64,000 nucleotides of DNA. Origin: Alphaproteobacteria bacterium. GTDB lineage: Bacteria > Myxococcota_A > UBA796 > GCA-2862545. Both the position numbers and the translations under genes were made by a program. A model generated the notes under the pieces. The model ran no database searches. It worked only from the letters and a program-made list of their open reading frames with translations, and was not told the origin of the DNA. Shown one piece after another: positions 48,225 through 59,600 of this stretch. The first letter of the stretch is position 1, and every line of letters starts with the position of its first letter. Location: NCBI GenBank assembly GCA_020632915.1, contig JACKEP010000019.1:1-64000 (forward strand). The letters are read 5' to 3'.

Positions 48225-49166
48225 ATGGCCCGCCGCGATCCGCTCGACGCCTCGCTGACGCGGCTGTGCAGCCTGGCGGAGCAAGCGCTCGTGCTGCTCC
48301 GCCAGGTGGAGCGCGCCCGCGACGGCCTGCGCCACTTCCGCTTCGACCCCGACGCCCTCGCCGCCCAGCTCGACGCCCTCGCGCAGGCCGGACGCCAGGC
48401 CCACTCCGACCGCCTCGACGCCCGCCGCGCGGACCTCGTCGCCGACGAGGAGGCGCGCGCCGCCGCCCAGGCCGCCTACGACCTCCAGGCCGACCTGCGC
48501 AAGCGCCTGACCGCCGTCTCGCTGCTCGCCGACGATCGCGACGTCGCCGACGACCTGGACGCTGCCCGACGTCGCCTCAGCCTGTCCCGACCGCGACTGA
48601 CCTCGGCCCTCGACACCTTCCGGCGGTTCGGCGACCACGTCCGCCGCCCGGACCACCCCGTCCACGCCCACCCGGCCACCGTCGACATCCCCGCCGAGGT
48701 CGCCGCGCTCGTCGCACGCCTGGAGACTGCGGTGGACGCGCGGGCGGCCGCCGAGCGCCTCGGGCGCGTCACCTCCCTGCACGCCGACGACGCGCGGGCC
48801 GACCTGCGGCACAGCCTGCGTCGCCTGCGCCAGATGGGCGACCTCGCCGCCACCGTGCCCGGCTTCCCCGAGGCCGTGCTCGGCTTCCTGCAGACCCGCG
48901 CGGTTCGCGTGCCCGTCGCGGCGCCCTGCGCGTCTGACGATCCCTCGGACGCCTCCGAGGCCTCCGACGCCCCGGAAACGCCGCCGGAGGGCGCGCCGAT
49001 GCCGCTGGCCTGCGCGTCGATTCCGCTGGGGGGCGCGCCGACGCCGCTGGCGGGCGCGCCGACGCCGCCGGAGGGCGCGCGAACGCCGCGGGAGGGCGCG
49101 CGAACGCCGCCGGAGGGCGCGCGTACTTCCAACGCCGACAATTCCGCATGTTCCGAACCTGACTGA
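48225..49166 (+). CDS. Helical protein of the HerA module with a repeat tail
   Basis: 313 aa, ATG start. The N-terminal about 225 residues are long charged helices with coiled-coil character (RRADLVADEEARAAAQAAYDLQ; DDLDAARRRLSLSR; VAALVARLETAVDARAAAERLGR) and share the RFDPDAL...AAQLDAL motif with the preceding gene. From about residue 250 a 7-residue Gly-Ala-Pro/Arg-Thr-Pro tandem repeat forms a flexible tail. No enzymatic motif is visible. Probably an oligomerising partner of the HerA-like ATPase 27 nt downstream; inference. Confidence 0.65.
   Translation: MARRDPLDASLTRLCSLAEQALVLLRQVERARDGLRHFRFDPDALAAQLDALAQAGRQAHSDRLDARRADLVADEEARAAAQAAYDLQADLRKRLTAVSLLADDRDVADDLDAARRRLSLSRPRLTSALDTFRRFGDHVRRPDHPVHAHPATVDIPAEVAALVARLETAVDARAAAERLGRVTSLHADDARADLRHSLRRLRQMGDLAATVPGFPEAVLGFLQTRAVRVPVAAPCASDDPSDASEASDAPETPPEGAPMPLACASIPLGGAPTPLAGAPTPPEGARTPREGARTPPEGARTSNADNSACSEPD
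48989..49123 (+). repeat. Tandem 21-nt repeats in the coding tail of the HerA-module protein
   Basis: About six and a half copies of a 21-nt unit (GGGCGCGCCGACGCCGCTGGC type) encode 7-residue units GAPTPLA/GAPTPPE/GARTPRE. The phase is a multiple of 3, so copy-number changes would keep the frame. Confidence 0.8.
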
Positions 49167-49193
49167 CCCCGTTGCCCACCTGTGGAGGCCCCG

Positions 49194-51050
<1,857 letters not shown>

Positions 51051-51125
51051 GGTCACGCCGCCGGACGCTGGCGGTTGGGATACGTCGAGGAGGCCGAGAA
51101 CCGCCGGGAACCCAGGGGGTGGATC

Positions 51126-51518
51126 ATGCGCGATGCCGACCCATCCAGTCCGTCGTTCGCGGAACCCGAAGCCTGGGTGGTGTTCCTGGACGCGCTCACC
51201 CGACCGCCTGCGGCACTGACGCCCCGGCGCGCCTCGGCGATCCGAACGCTCTGGGCCGCCTTGCGCGACGAGGTCGGTCCGGCGCTGCCGTTGCCACGGG
51301 TGGAGCCGCTCGACGATGACGTGGTGCGGCTGTCGTGGAGCGATCCCACCTGGTACGCCGAGGTCGATGTGGGCCCGGACGACGGCCACGGGCGCTGCGC
51401 GATGGCGTGGTTCTTCCGGGATCGCTCGTCGGGTCGGGCGATCGGTTCGGAGGCGTCGATCGTGGGGTCGCCTGACGCGTTGTTCATGCGAGCGCTGACC
51501 GCCGTCGTCGCCCGATGA
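51126..51518 (+). CDS. Small protein coupled to a PD-(D/E)XK nuclease
   Basis: 130 aa from ATG 51126 (GGGGGTGG upstream). No domain is recognised. It contains SWSDPTWYAEVDVGPDDGHGRCAMAWFF, a beta-hairpin-like segment, and a helix-rich N-terminus. The stop overlaps the next start by 4 nt (ATGA), so it is likely an accessory or immunity subunit of that nuclease. It is 75 nt after the HerA-like gene and probably in the same operon. Confidence 0.65.
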   Translation: MRDADPSSPSFAEPEAWVVFLDALTRPPAALTPRRASAIRTLWAALRDEVGPALPLPRVEPLDDDVVRLSWSDPTWYAEVDVGPDDGHGRCAMAWFFRDRSSGRAIGSEASIVGSPDALFMRALTAVVAR

Positions 51519-53116
51519 CCACCCTCCGCAGCGGCCGCAAGGTCAACGCCCACGGCGCCGATCTCCCCCTGTTCGACCCTGCTCGCCAGGGCGACGAGAA
51601 CGGCGTGATGGACCAGGTGGCGTCCGTCCTGGGGCGGCTGACGATCGACGGGCGGCGGGAGAGCGTGGCGGCGCTGCTCGTTGCGGCCGGTCTGCGTCCG
51701 AACCTGCCCGCCGACGTCGACGTGGCCGTCATGCGTGAGCGCCAGATCGTCATCGGCGACGCCTACCGCTACCTCGACCTGTGGTGCGAGGTGCCCGGCT
51801 GGGGCGTGGTGGTGGTGGAGGCCAAGACGCGGCTCGCGTGCTGGAGCGCCTACGGCGAACAGCAGGTGCGCGACTACGCTGGCTGGCTCGCCGAGCGCAC
51901 CCGGGACGAGATCGAGGGCCATGCTGTCGTCATCGTACTCACGCCCGGCAAGGTGGTGCCGCCGTCGGTGCCGGCAGACGTCGGCGCGCGGGTAGACGTG
52001 CGGTCGGCGTCGTGGGCGGGCTGGGCGCAGCGTCTCGGCCCGGTGTGGACGTCGACGACGAGCGCCGTCGATGCGGTGTTGGGGAGGGAGCTCATGGGCA
52101 TGATCAAGAACCGGCTCGGCGCCGCAGCGCTCGAGGCTGCCCCCGGCGACGCCGTGGCGGCGCTGGCGCAGGCGGCCCGGGCTCGACCAGCCGCCGTGGC
52201 GCTGGACCGCTTCCTGGCCTGCCTCGACGAGGAGCTGGCTGCGGCGGGTCTCGGGAGCGTCGAGGTCGCTGAGGTGGAGGACGCGGCGCCGTGGGACGAC
52301 CGGTCGTGGCCGTATGTGTCCTGGGCCCCGCCGGTGGAGGTGGCGGGGCATGACGGGAGCGTGGCGCTGTTCCTCTCCCCCGACCTCACCACCTGGACGC
52401 TGTTCGCCGGGGCTGGGGGCCTGGCGCCGGCGTCCGCGGCGTGGGCCGAACCCGCCGTGGCCGGCGCGCCCGTGCGTGGGCTGCGGCTGGCGCGCGCGTG
52501 GTGGTCTGTGGTGACCTTCCCTGCCGACGGCGCCGAAGCGCTCGCCGCGCACCCGTCCCTCGATCCCGATGGTCCCGACGACGAGGCCGGGATCGCCGTC
52601 GCGCTCTCCGTGCCCGACAGTCTGGACCGCTTCGGCACCGAGGAGCTGGCGTGGCTGGTGGGGGAGACGCGGGAGCGCGCCCTGCCGATGCTGGCCGCCA
52701 TGGTGCGCGCCACGCTGCCACCGGGTGCCCCGGAGATCGACGACGCCGTAGTCCTCGCGACGCTGCGCGCCGACGTGTGGCGCCCCTGCCTGCCCGGTCC
52801 GCTCGCAGCGATGCTGCACGGCGGGGAGGACGCCGTGGCGCTGCCGGGCATCGAGGCGTTCGCCGTCGCCTGGTGGTGGGCCCGGATGGTCGACGAGGAC
52901 GGCGCCTGGCGGGTCGAGCGGGGCGCGCGGCAGCGCCAGACCGTCCCGTTGCTGGCGCGCAAGGAGGCGGACGGCCGGCGCAACTACACCGGCCTGGACG
53001 GTGCGGGGCTGTGCTGCGGTGCCAGCCTGGTGGCGCCGCGCGGGGGCGCGAAGAAGACGACGTGCCGGGTGTGCGGCACGTCGTACTGGTGGGGCAAGGA
53101 CGTGCAGCGGCGGTGA
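51515..53116 (+). CDS. PD-(D/E)XK nuclease with C-terminal zinc ribbon
   Basis: 533 aa. The N-terminus resembles a restriction-like nuclease core, YRYLDLWCEVPGWG (D88) then VVVVEAKTRL (E102-x-K104), preceded by an active-site-flanking helix region (VMDQVASVLGRL). Mg2+-dependent DNA cleavage is expected. The long central part (about 180-480) is Ala/Leu/Asp-rich and helical. The C-terminus has a four-cysteine zinc-ribbon-like end (LCCGAS...TTCRVCGTSYWWGK), which could bind DNA or a partner. ATGA overlap with the preceding gene, and adjacency to HerA, suggest a HerA-nuclease defence module. Confidence 0.7.
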   Translation: MTTLRSGRKVNAHGADLPLFDPARQGDENGVMDQVASVLGRLTIDGRRESVAALLVAAGLRPNLPADVDVAVMRERQIVIGDAYRYLDLWCEVPGWGVVVVEAKTRLACWSAYGEQQVRDYAGWLAERTRDEIEGHAVVIVLTPGKVVPPSVPADVGARVDVRSASWAGWAQRLGPVWTSTTSAVDAVLGRELMGMIKNRLGAAALEAAPGDAVAALAQAARARPAAVALDRFLACLDEELAAAGLGSVEVAEVEDAAPWDDRSWPYVSWAPPVEVAGHDGSVALFLSPDLTTWTLFAGAGGLAPASAAWAEPAVAGAPVRGLRLARAWWSVVTFPADGAEALAAHPSLDPDGPDDEAGIAVALSVPDSLDRFGTEELAWLVGETRERALPMLAAMVRATLPPGAPEIDDAVVLATLRADVWRPCLPGPLAAMLHGGEDAVALPGIEAFAVAWWWARMVDEDGAWRVERGARQRQTVPLLARKEADGRRNYTGLDGAGLCCGASLVAPRGGAKKTTCRVCGTSYWWGKDVQRR

Positions 53117-53144
53117 GGCGTGGGCCGCCGGCCGCTCCTCCCCG

Positions 53145-53369
53145 TCACGCCACCGCGCCGCCGCCGATCCCCCCGAGCGGCCCAGGCTCCAGCTCCGGAA
53201 ACCGCGCCGCCACCCACCCGAGCTGCGCCGCGGTCAGGCCCGCGAGATCGTAGGCTTCGATGGCGAAGCCGATGGCGCTGGCCGCACGCATCCGTGCGGC
53301 GGGGAGGCGGCCCGTGCGGAGGAAGCCGACGGTGTCGGCCACGCTGCGTCGGAGGGCTTCGATCAGCAT
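53145..53369 (-). CDS. Small hypothetical protein
   Basis: 74 aa, ATG with GGAGGG 6 nt upstream, starting 1 nt after the stop of the preceding gene on the same strand, so almost certainly translationally coupled. The sequence is amphipathic-helical (LIEALRRSVADTVGFLRTG, AARMRAASAIGFAIEAYD) with a Gly-rich end. No family is recognised. Confidence 0.55.
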   Translation of the reverse strand: MLIEALRRSVADTVGFLRTGRLPAARMRAASAIGFAIEAYDLAGLTAAQLGWVAARFPELEPGPLGGIGGGAVA

Positions 53370-53370
53370 G

Positions 53371-54453
53371 TCAGCCCTCCTCTGCCGCGGTGGCCTCGGC
53401 CATCGCCACCGCCACCGGCAGACTCGCGCGCTGACCGTACACGTCGGTGCACGTGAGCGTAGCGGTCGCGCCGACGGGTGCTTCGCTGGTGGCGTGCACC
53501 TGCAGCTGCCGCGGCGCGTCCGGCGCGAACGACGCGCAGTCGGTGGGTGTGGGCGGCTCGAGCGACCACACACCGTCGACGGGTGGCTCGCCGTCGAGGG
53601 TGATCGTGAACGCGCCGTCCGTGTCCTCGAACCAGCGGCAGGACGCCAGCGTCCCGTCGGTCGCCACCCACCCCGACCGCGTCGCGCCGGCGGGGACGCC
53701 GGCTGGCGCCGTGATCGTCGGCGACCCCGCGGCGTCGAAGCGGAGCAGCGTGGGTGCTGCGGCTGTCGCGCGCACGGTCACCACCGGCCGCGCCGCGGTC
53801 GCGCGCACGTAGACCGTCGCGCCGGCCTCGGCACACACGTCGCTGCCGCCCACGTCGAGCACCACGGCGTTGTCCGCGGGGCCGTCCAGCGTGCCGTTCA
53901 CTACGGTGACGGACACGCTCGCGCCGTCGGCGTCGGCATCAGCGCACACGTCGAGGATGGCTTCCGCCGCACCCGACACCGGCAGGTAGCACCACGTCGG
54001 CAGCGCCGCCTCGACCTCCAGGCCGCCGACCGGACGGCCGGTCACCGGCGTGACGAGCACGTCGCGGTGGTCCACCGCCGTCACCGTCGCCGCGGGGCAC
54101 ACGGTGGTGGCCTGCAGCTCCAGGCGGGTCGTGCCGGTCGCGGGGTCGACGGGCAGGGTGCGCAGCAGGTCGATCGGCACCGTCGCCGACCACGTGTCGA
54201 AGTTGAAGCCGCCGTTCGTGACGGCCACGCCACCCAGGGTGGCCGACGCGATGCCCACGTCCGACGACATGGTGCCCTTCACCGTCAGGTCGCCGGTGAC
54301 CCAGTCGGAGGGCACCCCCGCCTGGATGCTGCCGGTGACGGTGGTGGTGAAGCCCCGCGCCGCGAGCAGGGTGCAGTCGATCTCGCCGGGCCCGATGGCC
54401 TGGCAGCCGGAGACGGCGACGAACGTCGCCACGATCCGAGAGGTGCGCGTCAT
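53371..54453 (-). CDS. Secreted lipoprotein of unknown function, part of a coupled operon
   Basis: 360 aa from ATG 54451-54453, with AGGAGG 7 nt upstream; the start overlaps the previous stop codon (TGATG). The lipobox is VAVSGC (Cys about residue 17). The body is beta-rich with regularly spaced Val/Thr strands and repeated motifs around 'VTVTVRAT' and Asp-Ala-Asp segments (CADADADGASVSV), suggesting a tandem Ig-like or cadherin-like fold. Scattered cysteines may form disulphides. Function unknown. Confidence 0.65.
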   Translation of the reverse strand: MTRTSRIVATFVAVSGCQAIGPGEIDCTLLAARGFTTTVTGSIQAGVPSDWVTGDLTVKGTMSSDVGIASATLGGVAVTNGGFNFDTWSATVPIDLLRTLPVDPATGTTRLELQATTVCPAATVTAVDHRDVLVTPVTGRPVGGLEVEAALPTWCYLPVSGAAEAILDVCADADADGASVSVTVVNGTLDGPADNAVVLDVGGSDVCAEAGATVYVRATAARPVVTVRATAAAPTLLRFDAAGSPTITAPAGVPAGATRSGWVATDGTLASCRWFEDTDGAFTITLDGEPPVDGVWSLEPPTPTDCASFAPDAPRQLQVHATSEAPVGATATLTCTDVYGQRASLPVAVAMAEATAAEEG

Positions 54454-56555
54454 CACAGGCCTCCTGCGACGAGGTTGAAGATGCTCGGGGACAGGTTGAA
54501 CACGATGCCCACGGTCGGGACGACCACGGTGTGGGTGGGGATCTCGGCGGTGGTGGCCGGCAGCGGCCGTCCGGGCTCGTAGCCGTGGTTCGGCGCCTCC
54601 CCGAACCGCAGGGACGCGACCAGCGCGATGCCCACGTGGCGCGAGAACGCGAACTCGGGGCCGAGGTGGATGGCCTGCAGCACCCGCGGCTTCTTGTCGC
54701 CGATGCTCACGAGGCTCACCCCGGTGTACAGGGCCGGGTGGAACCGGCGCAGCTCCGACTCCCGCCGCAGCTTGAGGTAGAAGCTCATCCCCAGCACCAC
54801 CTCGCCCGACACCGACGGCGAGCGCGGGTCGGTGCGGACGACGGCCTGCGCGGTGCCCGGCGCCTGCACCGCCGACCACGTGTTCTGGAACACCATCGAG
54901 GCGCCGAGGCCGGCACGGACGGACGCCCAGTAGACCTTCTCCACCGGGTAGGAGAAGTTCTGCTCCACGGACTTGGTGTCGCTCAGGCTGATGTTGACGG
55001 TGACGCTGACCGGCTCGGAGCCGTTGAACGAGCGATGCTCCGAGCGCAGGAGTTCGTAGGTGCCCACTGCGCTCGCAACGGTCAGTGCATCCTTGTTGAT
55101 GCCCTCGTAGGGCTGGATGCCGGTGGTGAATCCCTCCTTGCCCGAGACCGACAGCTTCGACGCCGGACCGGCCGGCACGAGGACGAGCACCGTGGTGGGT
55201 GCATCTACCGCCAGCATCTCCGCACCGTGGCGTTCGCCGTTCTTCACCACGAGGATCCTGCGCTGGACAGGTCGCTCGGGGTTCGACATGTCGATGCAGA
55301 CGTAGAAGTGGCCGAGCCCGGTCATGCGCTGATCGATGCGCGCGCCGGAGGTGGACCAGGCGTTCAGGAGCGCTTTGGTCTCTTCCGTGAGCTTGGCGAA
55401 GTCGGTGCTTGCGAACGGGGCATTGCGGAGCTTGGTGGGCGCAGTCTCCGCGACAAACGACCTGAACTCGTCCAGCTGTTTCGAGAGGTCGTCGTCGTTG
55501 CGGGGAAACCTCGAGAGGGCGTTCTCCGAGCTGCGATGGTTGGATTCGTACGCCGCGGTGGCGGACCTGAATGCGTCGGCGAAGCTCGACACGGCAGCCG
55601 CGATGTGCGCGACGTGATCGTTCCCCGCGAAGATGGACCTGTCGGCCGTGAGCTGCGCCTTCAGCTCATCCGAGAGGCGGTCTCGCTCGGAGTCGATGAT
55701 CGAGGAGGCATGGCCGCGGTAGTAGGACGGAGAGAACTGCTGGGGGTTCGCCTCCGATTCACACCAGGGTCCCGCTGGGGTTGGTACGCCACTCCCGGAG
55801 CCCGCCGACGACCCCGGCTTCGCCTCGGGCGGCCGCTTCAGCGCGAAGGTGTGGTTGGTCTGCGTCAGCACATCATGGGCGACGATCGAGGCCGCGCTGC
55901 CCTGACCGAGCAAGCCGTACGTGGCGTCCACCAACGACAGCCCGCTCGGGTGGGCGTGCCCGCCGTCCATCAGCTTGAGCGGCGCCAGCTTGGCGAGCGT
56001 GGCGCGGTCCACCGGGCTCGTGAGCTTGTCGGCCTGCGTGGCCGACGCAGTGAGCGCGCAGTCGTACCAGGTGCCGAGCCACAACCAGCACACGGTGAGA
56101 TCGGGCTTCGACGCGGGCGTGAACCACAGGTCCTTGTCGCCGCCAGCGTCCACGTGGACGAGGGCCCCGGAGGTGTCGGCCTTGGGGGTGTCGACCTCCA
56201 GGCCCAGGTCGTCGGCGTCGATCGCGCTACGCCACAACCGGATCGTGGCCTTCTGACCGGGGCCGAGGTCGTACACCCAAGCGCAGGCCGCCACCGTCAG
56301 CGACGCCGCGTGGGCGGTCACCGCGAGCTCGCACGGCTTGAGGCCCGCGGGCGCCGCAGGGGGCACGAACACCAGCTTGGTGACGCTGCTGTCGTTGACG
56401 GTCAGCGCGATCGCCTGGTCGTGGACGATGGCGTTGAACGGGAGCTTGAACGTGGCCTGGCCGGGCGCGTCGACCGGGGCCGCCCTCGCGGGCCGGGCCA
56501 GCGACAGCACGATCCCTGCCACGCACCAGGCGAGCAGCTGGAACCTGGAATCCAT
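54453..56555 (-). CDS. Large exported protein with a C-terminal membrane-barrel-like region
   Basis: 700 aa from ATG 56553-56555, with GGAGG 4 nt upstream. A typical signal peptide (residues about 1-28, ending ARPARAA) is followed by an N-terminal beta-domain and a helical middle (about 265-400, DSERDRLSDELKAQL...AAVSSFADAFRSATAAYE). The C-terminal about 220 residues are amphipathic strands (KVYWASVRAGLGASMVF; SGEVVLGMSFYLKLRRESEL; VLQAIHLGPEFAFSRH) suggesting an outer-membrane barrel. It is the first gene of a coupled minus-strand operon with the two smaller genes. No family recognised. Confidence 0.62.
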   Translation of the reverse strand: MDSRFQLLAWCVAGIVLSLARPARAAPVDAPGQATFKLPFNAIVHDQAIALTVNDSSVTKLVFVPPAAPAGLKPCELAVTAHAASLTVAACAWVYDLGPGQKATIRLWRSAIDADDLGLEVDTPKADTSGALVHVDAGGDKDLWFTPASKPDLTVCWLWLGTWYDCALTASATQADKLTSPVDRATLAKLAPLKLMDGGHAHPSGLSLVDATYGLLGQGSAASIVAHDVLTQTNHTFALKRPPEAKPGSSAGSGSGVPTPAGPWCESEANPQQFSPSYYRGHASSIIDSERDRLSDELKAQLTADRSIFAGNDHVAHIAAAVSSFADAFRSATAAYESNHRSSENALSRFPRNDDDLSKQLDEFRSFVAETAPTKLRNAPFASTDFAKLTEETKALLNAWSTSGARIDQRMTGLGHFYVCIDMSNPERPVQRRILVVKNGERHGAEMLAVDAPTTVLVLVPAGPASKLSVSGKEGFTTGIQPYEGINKDALTVASAVGTYELLRSEHRSFNGSEPVSVTVNISLSDTKSVEQNFSYPVEKVYWASVRAGLGASMVFQNTWSAVQAPGTAQAVVRTDPRSPSVSGEVVLGMSFYLKLRRESELRRFHPALYTGVSLVSIGDKKPRVLQAIHLGPEFAFSRHVGIALVASLRFGEAPNHGYEPGRPLPATTAEIPTHTVVVPTVGIVFNLSPSIFNLVAGGL

Positions 56556-56667
56556 GCAACCTCCTCTCGTATGGATGCACCCACCGGGACCCGGTGTGGG
56601 CGCGTCGTACCAGACGCGGCGCGCGTGGCGAGAGGGTGTTGTTTTCAGGACGGTGGCCGGTTCGCGC

Positions 56668-59600
56668 CTACAACCCGATCCGCCACACCCCGTCCCGGTC
56701 CGCCACCACCGCCTGCAACCGTGCCCCGTCCCACGCCAGGTCCACCGCATCCGCGGTGTCCACGTCGAGGGGGAGCGCAGAGGTCTCGAACCCCAGCTCG
56801 GGCGTCCCCCGCAGGTGGACCCACGCCCCCGCGTCGGTCTGGCCGAATACGTGGGTGACGCCGCCCACCACCTCCATCGCGGCCGCGTCGAAGGTCACGC
56901 CGAGATCGGCCGTCGCGGTCACGCCGATCCCGGGAGACCACCGCAGCAGCAGGTCGTTTGGGCCCGCGAGGTCGTGGTGGAGCAGGATCAGGTCGTCGTC
57001 GTCGGCTTCCAGCAGAGCGACCTCGGCGTCGAACAGCGTCTGGACGACGGTAGGTCCCGCCGTGGTCAGGGTCGCGAGGCGCACCCAGTCGCCCTCCGAG
57101 TAGGCGAGGTAGGCCTGCCCGGCGGGGGTGATCGCCACTTCGACGCCGGTGGTCTCGCGCGATCCGCCGCTGGGCCCGGCGGCGACGGCGAACGCGGACC
57201 AGCCGGCGCCGTCGTGGTGGTAGGCGGCGACACTGGTGCCCGACACCGTGGCGCCCGTGTGGTTGCCCTTCTGCCAGACCGCGGCCCACGTGTCGTCCCC
57301 GTGCACCTCCAGGTCCACGTCCAGCGTGTTGCGGCTGCTGAACCACGACACCCGCCCGAGCTCGTCGAGGTCGGCCAGTGCCGGCAGTGACGCCCCGGGA
57401 GCGACGTGTCCGTAGACGAACGCGGCGGCCGTGCCATCGACGTGCACGGCGGCGAAGGCGACCGCGCCGGTGTCGTCCACGGCGATCGACCCGGGGAGCA
57501 CGCGCAGGTCGGCGTCGATGTCCTCCAGCGCGGCGCCGCGGTCGGCGGTGAGCGTGCGCAGGCCGTTGCGCTGGGTCTCCATCCACACCGGCGGTGTGGC
57601 GCTGGCGCCGATCGCCACGCCCGTCACCGGACGGTTCGTGGCCACGTCCGTCGACGCCGTCGCGCCGACGGTCGGGTCCATGCGGTCCAGGCGCGCCTGG
57701 CCCAGGTCGATGCCGAGGTGCAGGAACGTGCCGTCGGCCAACGGCGTGAACCGGCTCCACAGGCCGTCCACCGGCGCGGTCCACAGGTCGGTTGGCACCC
57801 CCTGGTTCACGCACGTCACGTGCTTCACCGCCCCGACCCCGCTGGCGGAGGCCCAGAAACACCACGTCGACGGATCGAGGAGCGCGGCGTCCTCGGCCAC
57901 CACCAGTCGGCCGTCGGAGAACGTAGGGCTCGTCGTCGTCCACGACCCGGGCGCGACGCGCAGGCCGGCGAGGATCGCGCCGTTGCTGCGTCCGACCACC
58001 ATCACGCCCTCCGGCAGCTCGCGCACCGTGCCGCTGTCCAGGTCCCACGGGAGCGTCTCCGTGGTGGGCACCCAGGTGGTGCCGTTCCAGGCCACGCGGT
58101 CGAGGCGCGCCGGGGTGCCGGGCCTGAGCTGCCAGAAGCTGTCGGGGCTGGTCGTGGGCGCGAACGGACCGCCGGTGCCGCCGCCGTTGCGCACCGTGGT
58201 GGTCCAGGTGGTGCCCACCCGCTGCAGCACGATCTCGAGGGCGGACTGCGTGGACCGGCGGCCCGCGATCACCGTCAGGCCCGTGCCCTCGAGCCACAGC
58301 GCGTCCACGAGCGACAGGCCGTCGACCTGGGTGGGCACGAGGTCCCACCACGCCCACCCGGCCGCGTCGTACCTCCCGACGAACACGTCGCTCGGGGAGC
58401 CGTCGCGCACGCACGCGACGAACCAGGCCTGACCGTCGGTGGTCAGACTGCACGCCCGCTGCGGGGCGTTGGGCAGCGCGACCCGGCGGGGGCTGCCTTC
58501 GAGATCGAGCCACAGCGCCACCTCGCCCAGGTGGTCGCGGTCGTACAGCAGGGCGGCGATGGTGCCGTCGTCGCGCACCACCGGCACGCCGTACGGCTCC
58601 CCGTCGTCCAGGTAGGCCCCCCGGGTCACCGTCACCGGCGGCTCGTCGACCCAGCCGTCGCAGTCGTCGTCACGCCCGTTGGTCACGTCCTCCGTCTGAC
58701 CCGGGTACACGTCGCCATCGGCGTCATCGCAGTCGCCGTCCACCGGGCGCCAGCCGTCGCCGTCGTCGTCGTGCAGCGTGGCGGGGATGCACACGAGCTC
58801 GGCGATGCAGGCGTCGTCGGCGCAGTCGACCCGGCCGTCGCAGTCCTCATCCACGCCGCCGGTGCACTGCTCGTCGGCGAACGGGGAGATGTCCGCGTCG
58901 TGATCGTCGCAGTCCGCGCCGCCGACGATCGCAGCGTCGACGTGGTCGCCGTCGGCGTCGTCGTCGTCGGACGGGTCGCAGTTGTCGTCGCGGCCGTCGT
59001 ACCAGGTCTCGGTGTTGTCGGGGAAGACGGTGGGGTCGTGGTCGTCGCAGTCCCCGTCGGCGATGGTCCACAGGTCGTGGTCGGCGTCGGCGAACGCGGC
59101 GGTCGCGTCGAGGGTCTGGAACGTCCACAGCGGCCCGCGCCGCTCCTTGCCCCACGCGTCCCGCGCCGTGACCTGCCACGTGTGGGTCTGACCCCAGTCG
59201 ACCGTGACCGACCACCGGGTGGCCCGCTGGTTCTGCGCCACCCGCACACCGTCGACGTCCACGTCGTAGCGGACCGGATCGCCGTCCGGATCGCCGCCGG
59301 TCCAGGCGAGGTCGAAGGCGATGGCGGGCACGGGGACGGCGTCGTCGGGGGCGACGCGCGCGGGCTCGAAGGGGACGGCGCTGTCGAGCACGTTGCGGAC
59401 GAGGACGCGCAGGGTCTCGCGCTCGGGGCTCGCCTCCCGGGTGACCCACATCGCGTCCCACGCGAGCTGCTGGAAGTCGCGTACGGCGTCCGCCGTGACG
59501 GCAGGATCGACCGGCGCGCGACACACCGGGTCGGTCGACAGGAGGTACCCCTCGTCGGTGACCGGCCAGTCGTTGTAGATGCGGTCGTCGAGGGCCGTCG

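Noticed and set aside
48989..49123. CRISPR-like direct repeats
   Set aside because: The 21-bp units are contiguous without spacers and keep one reading frame, so they are coding tandem repeats.
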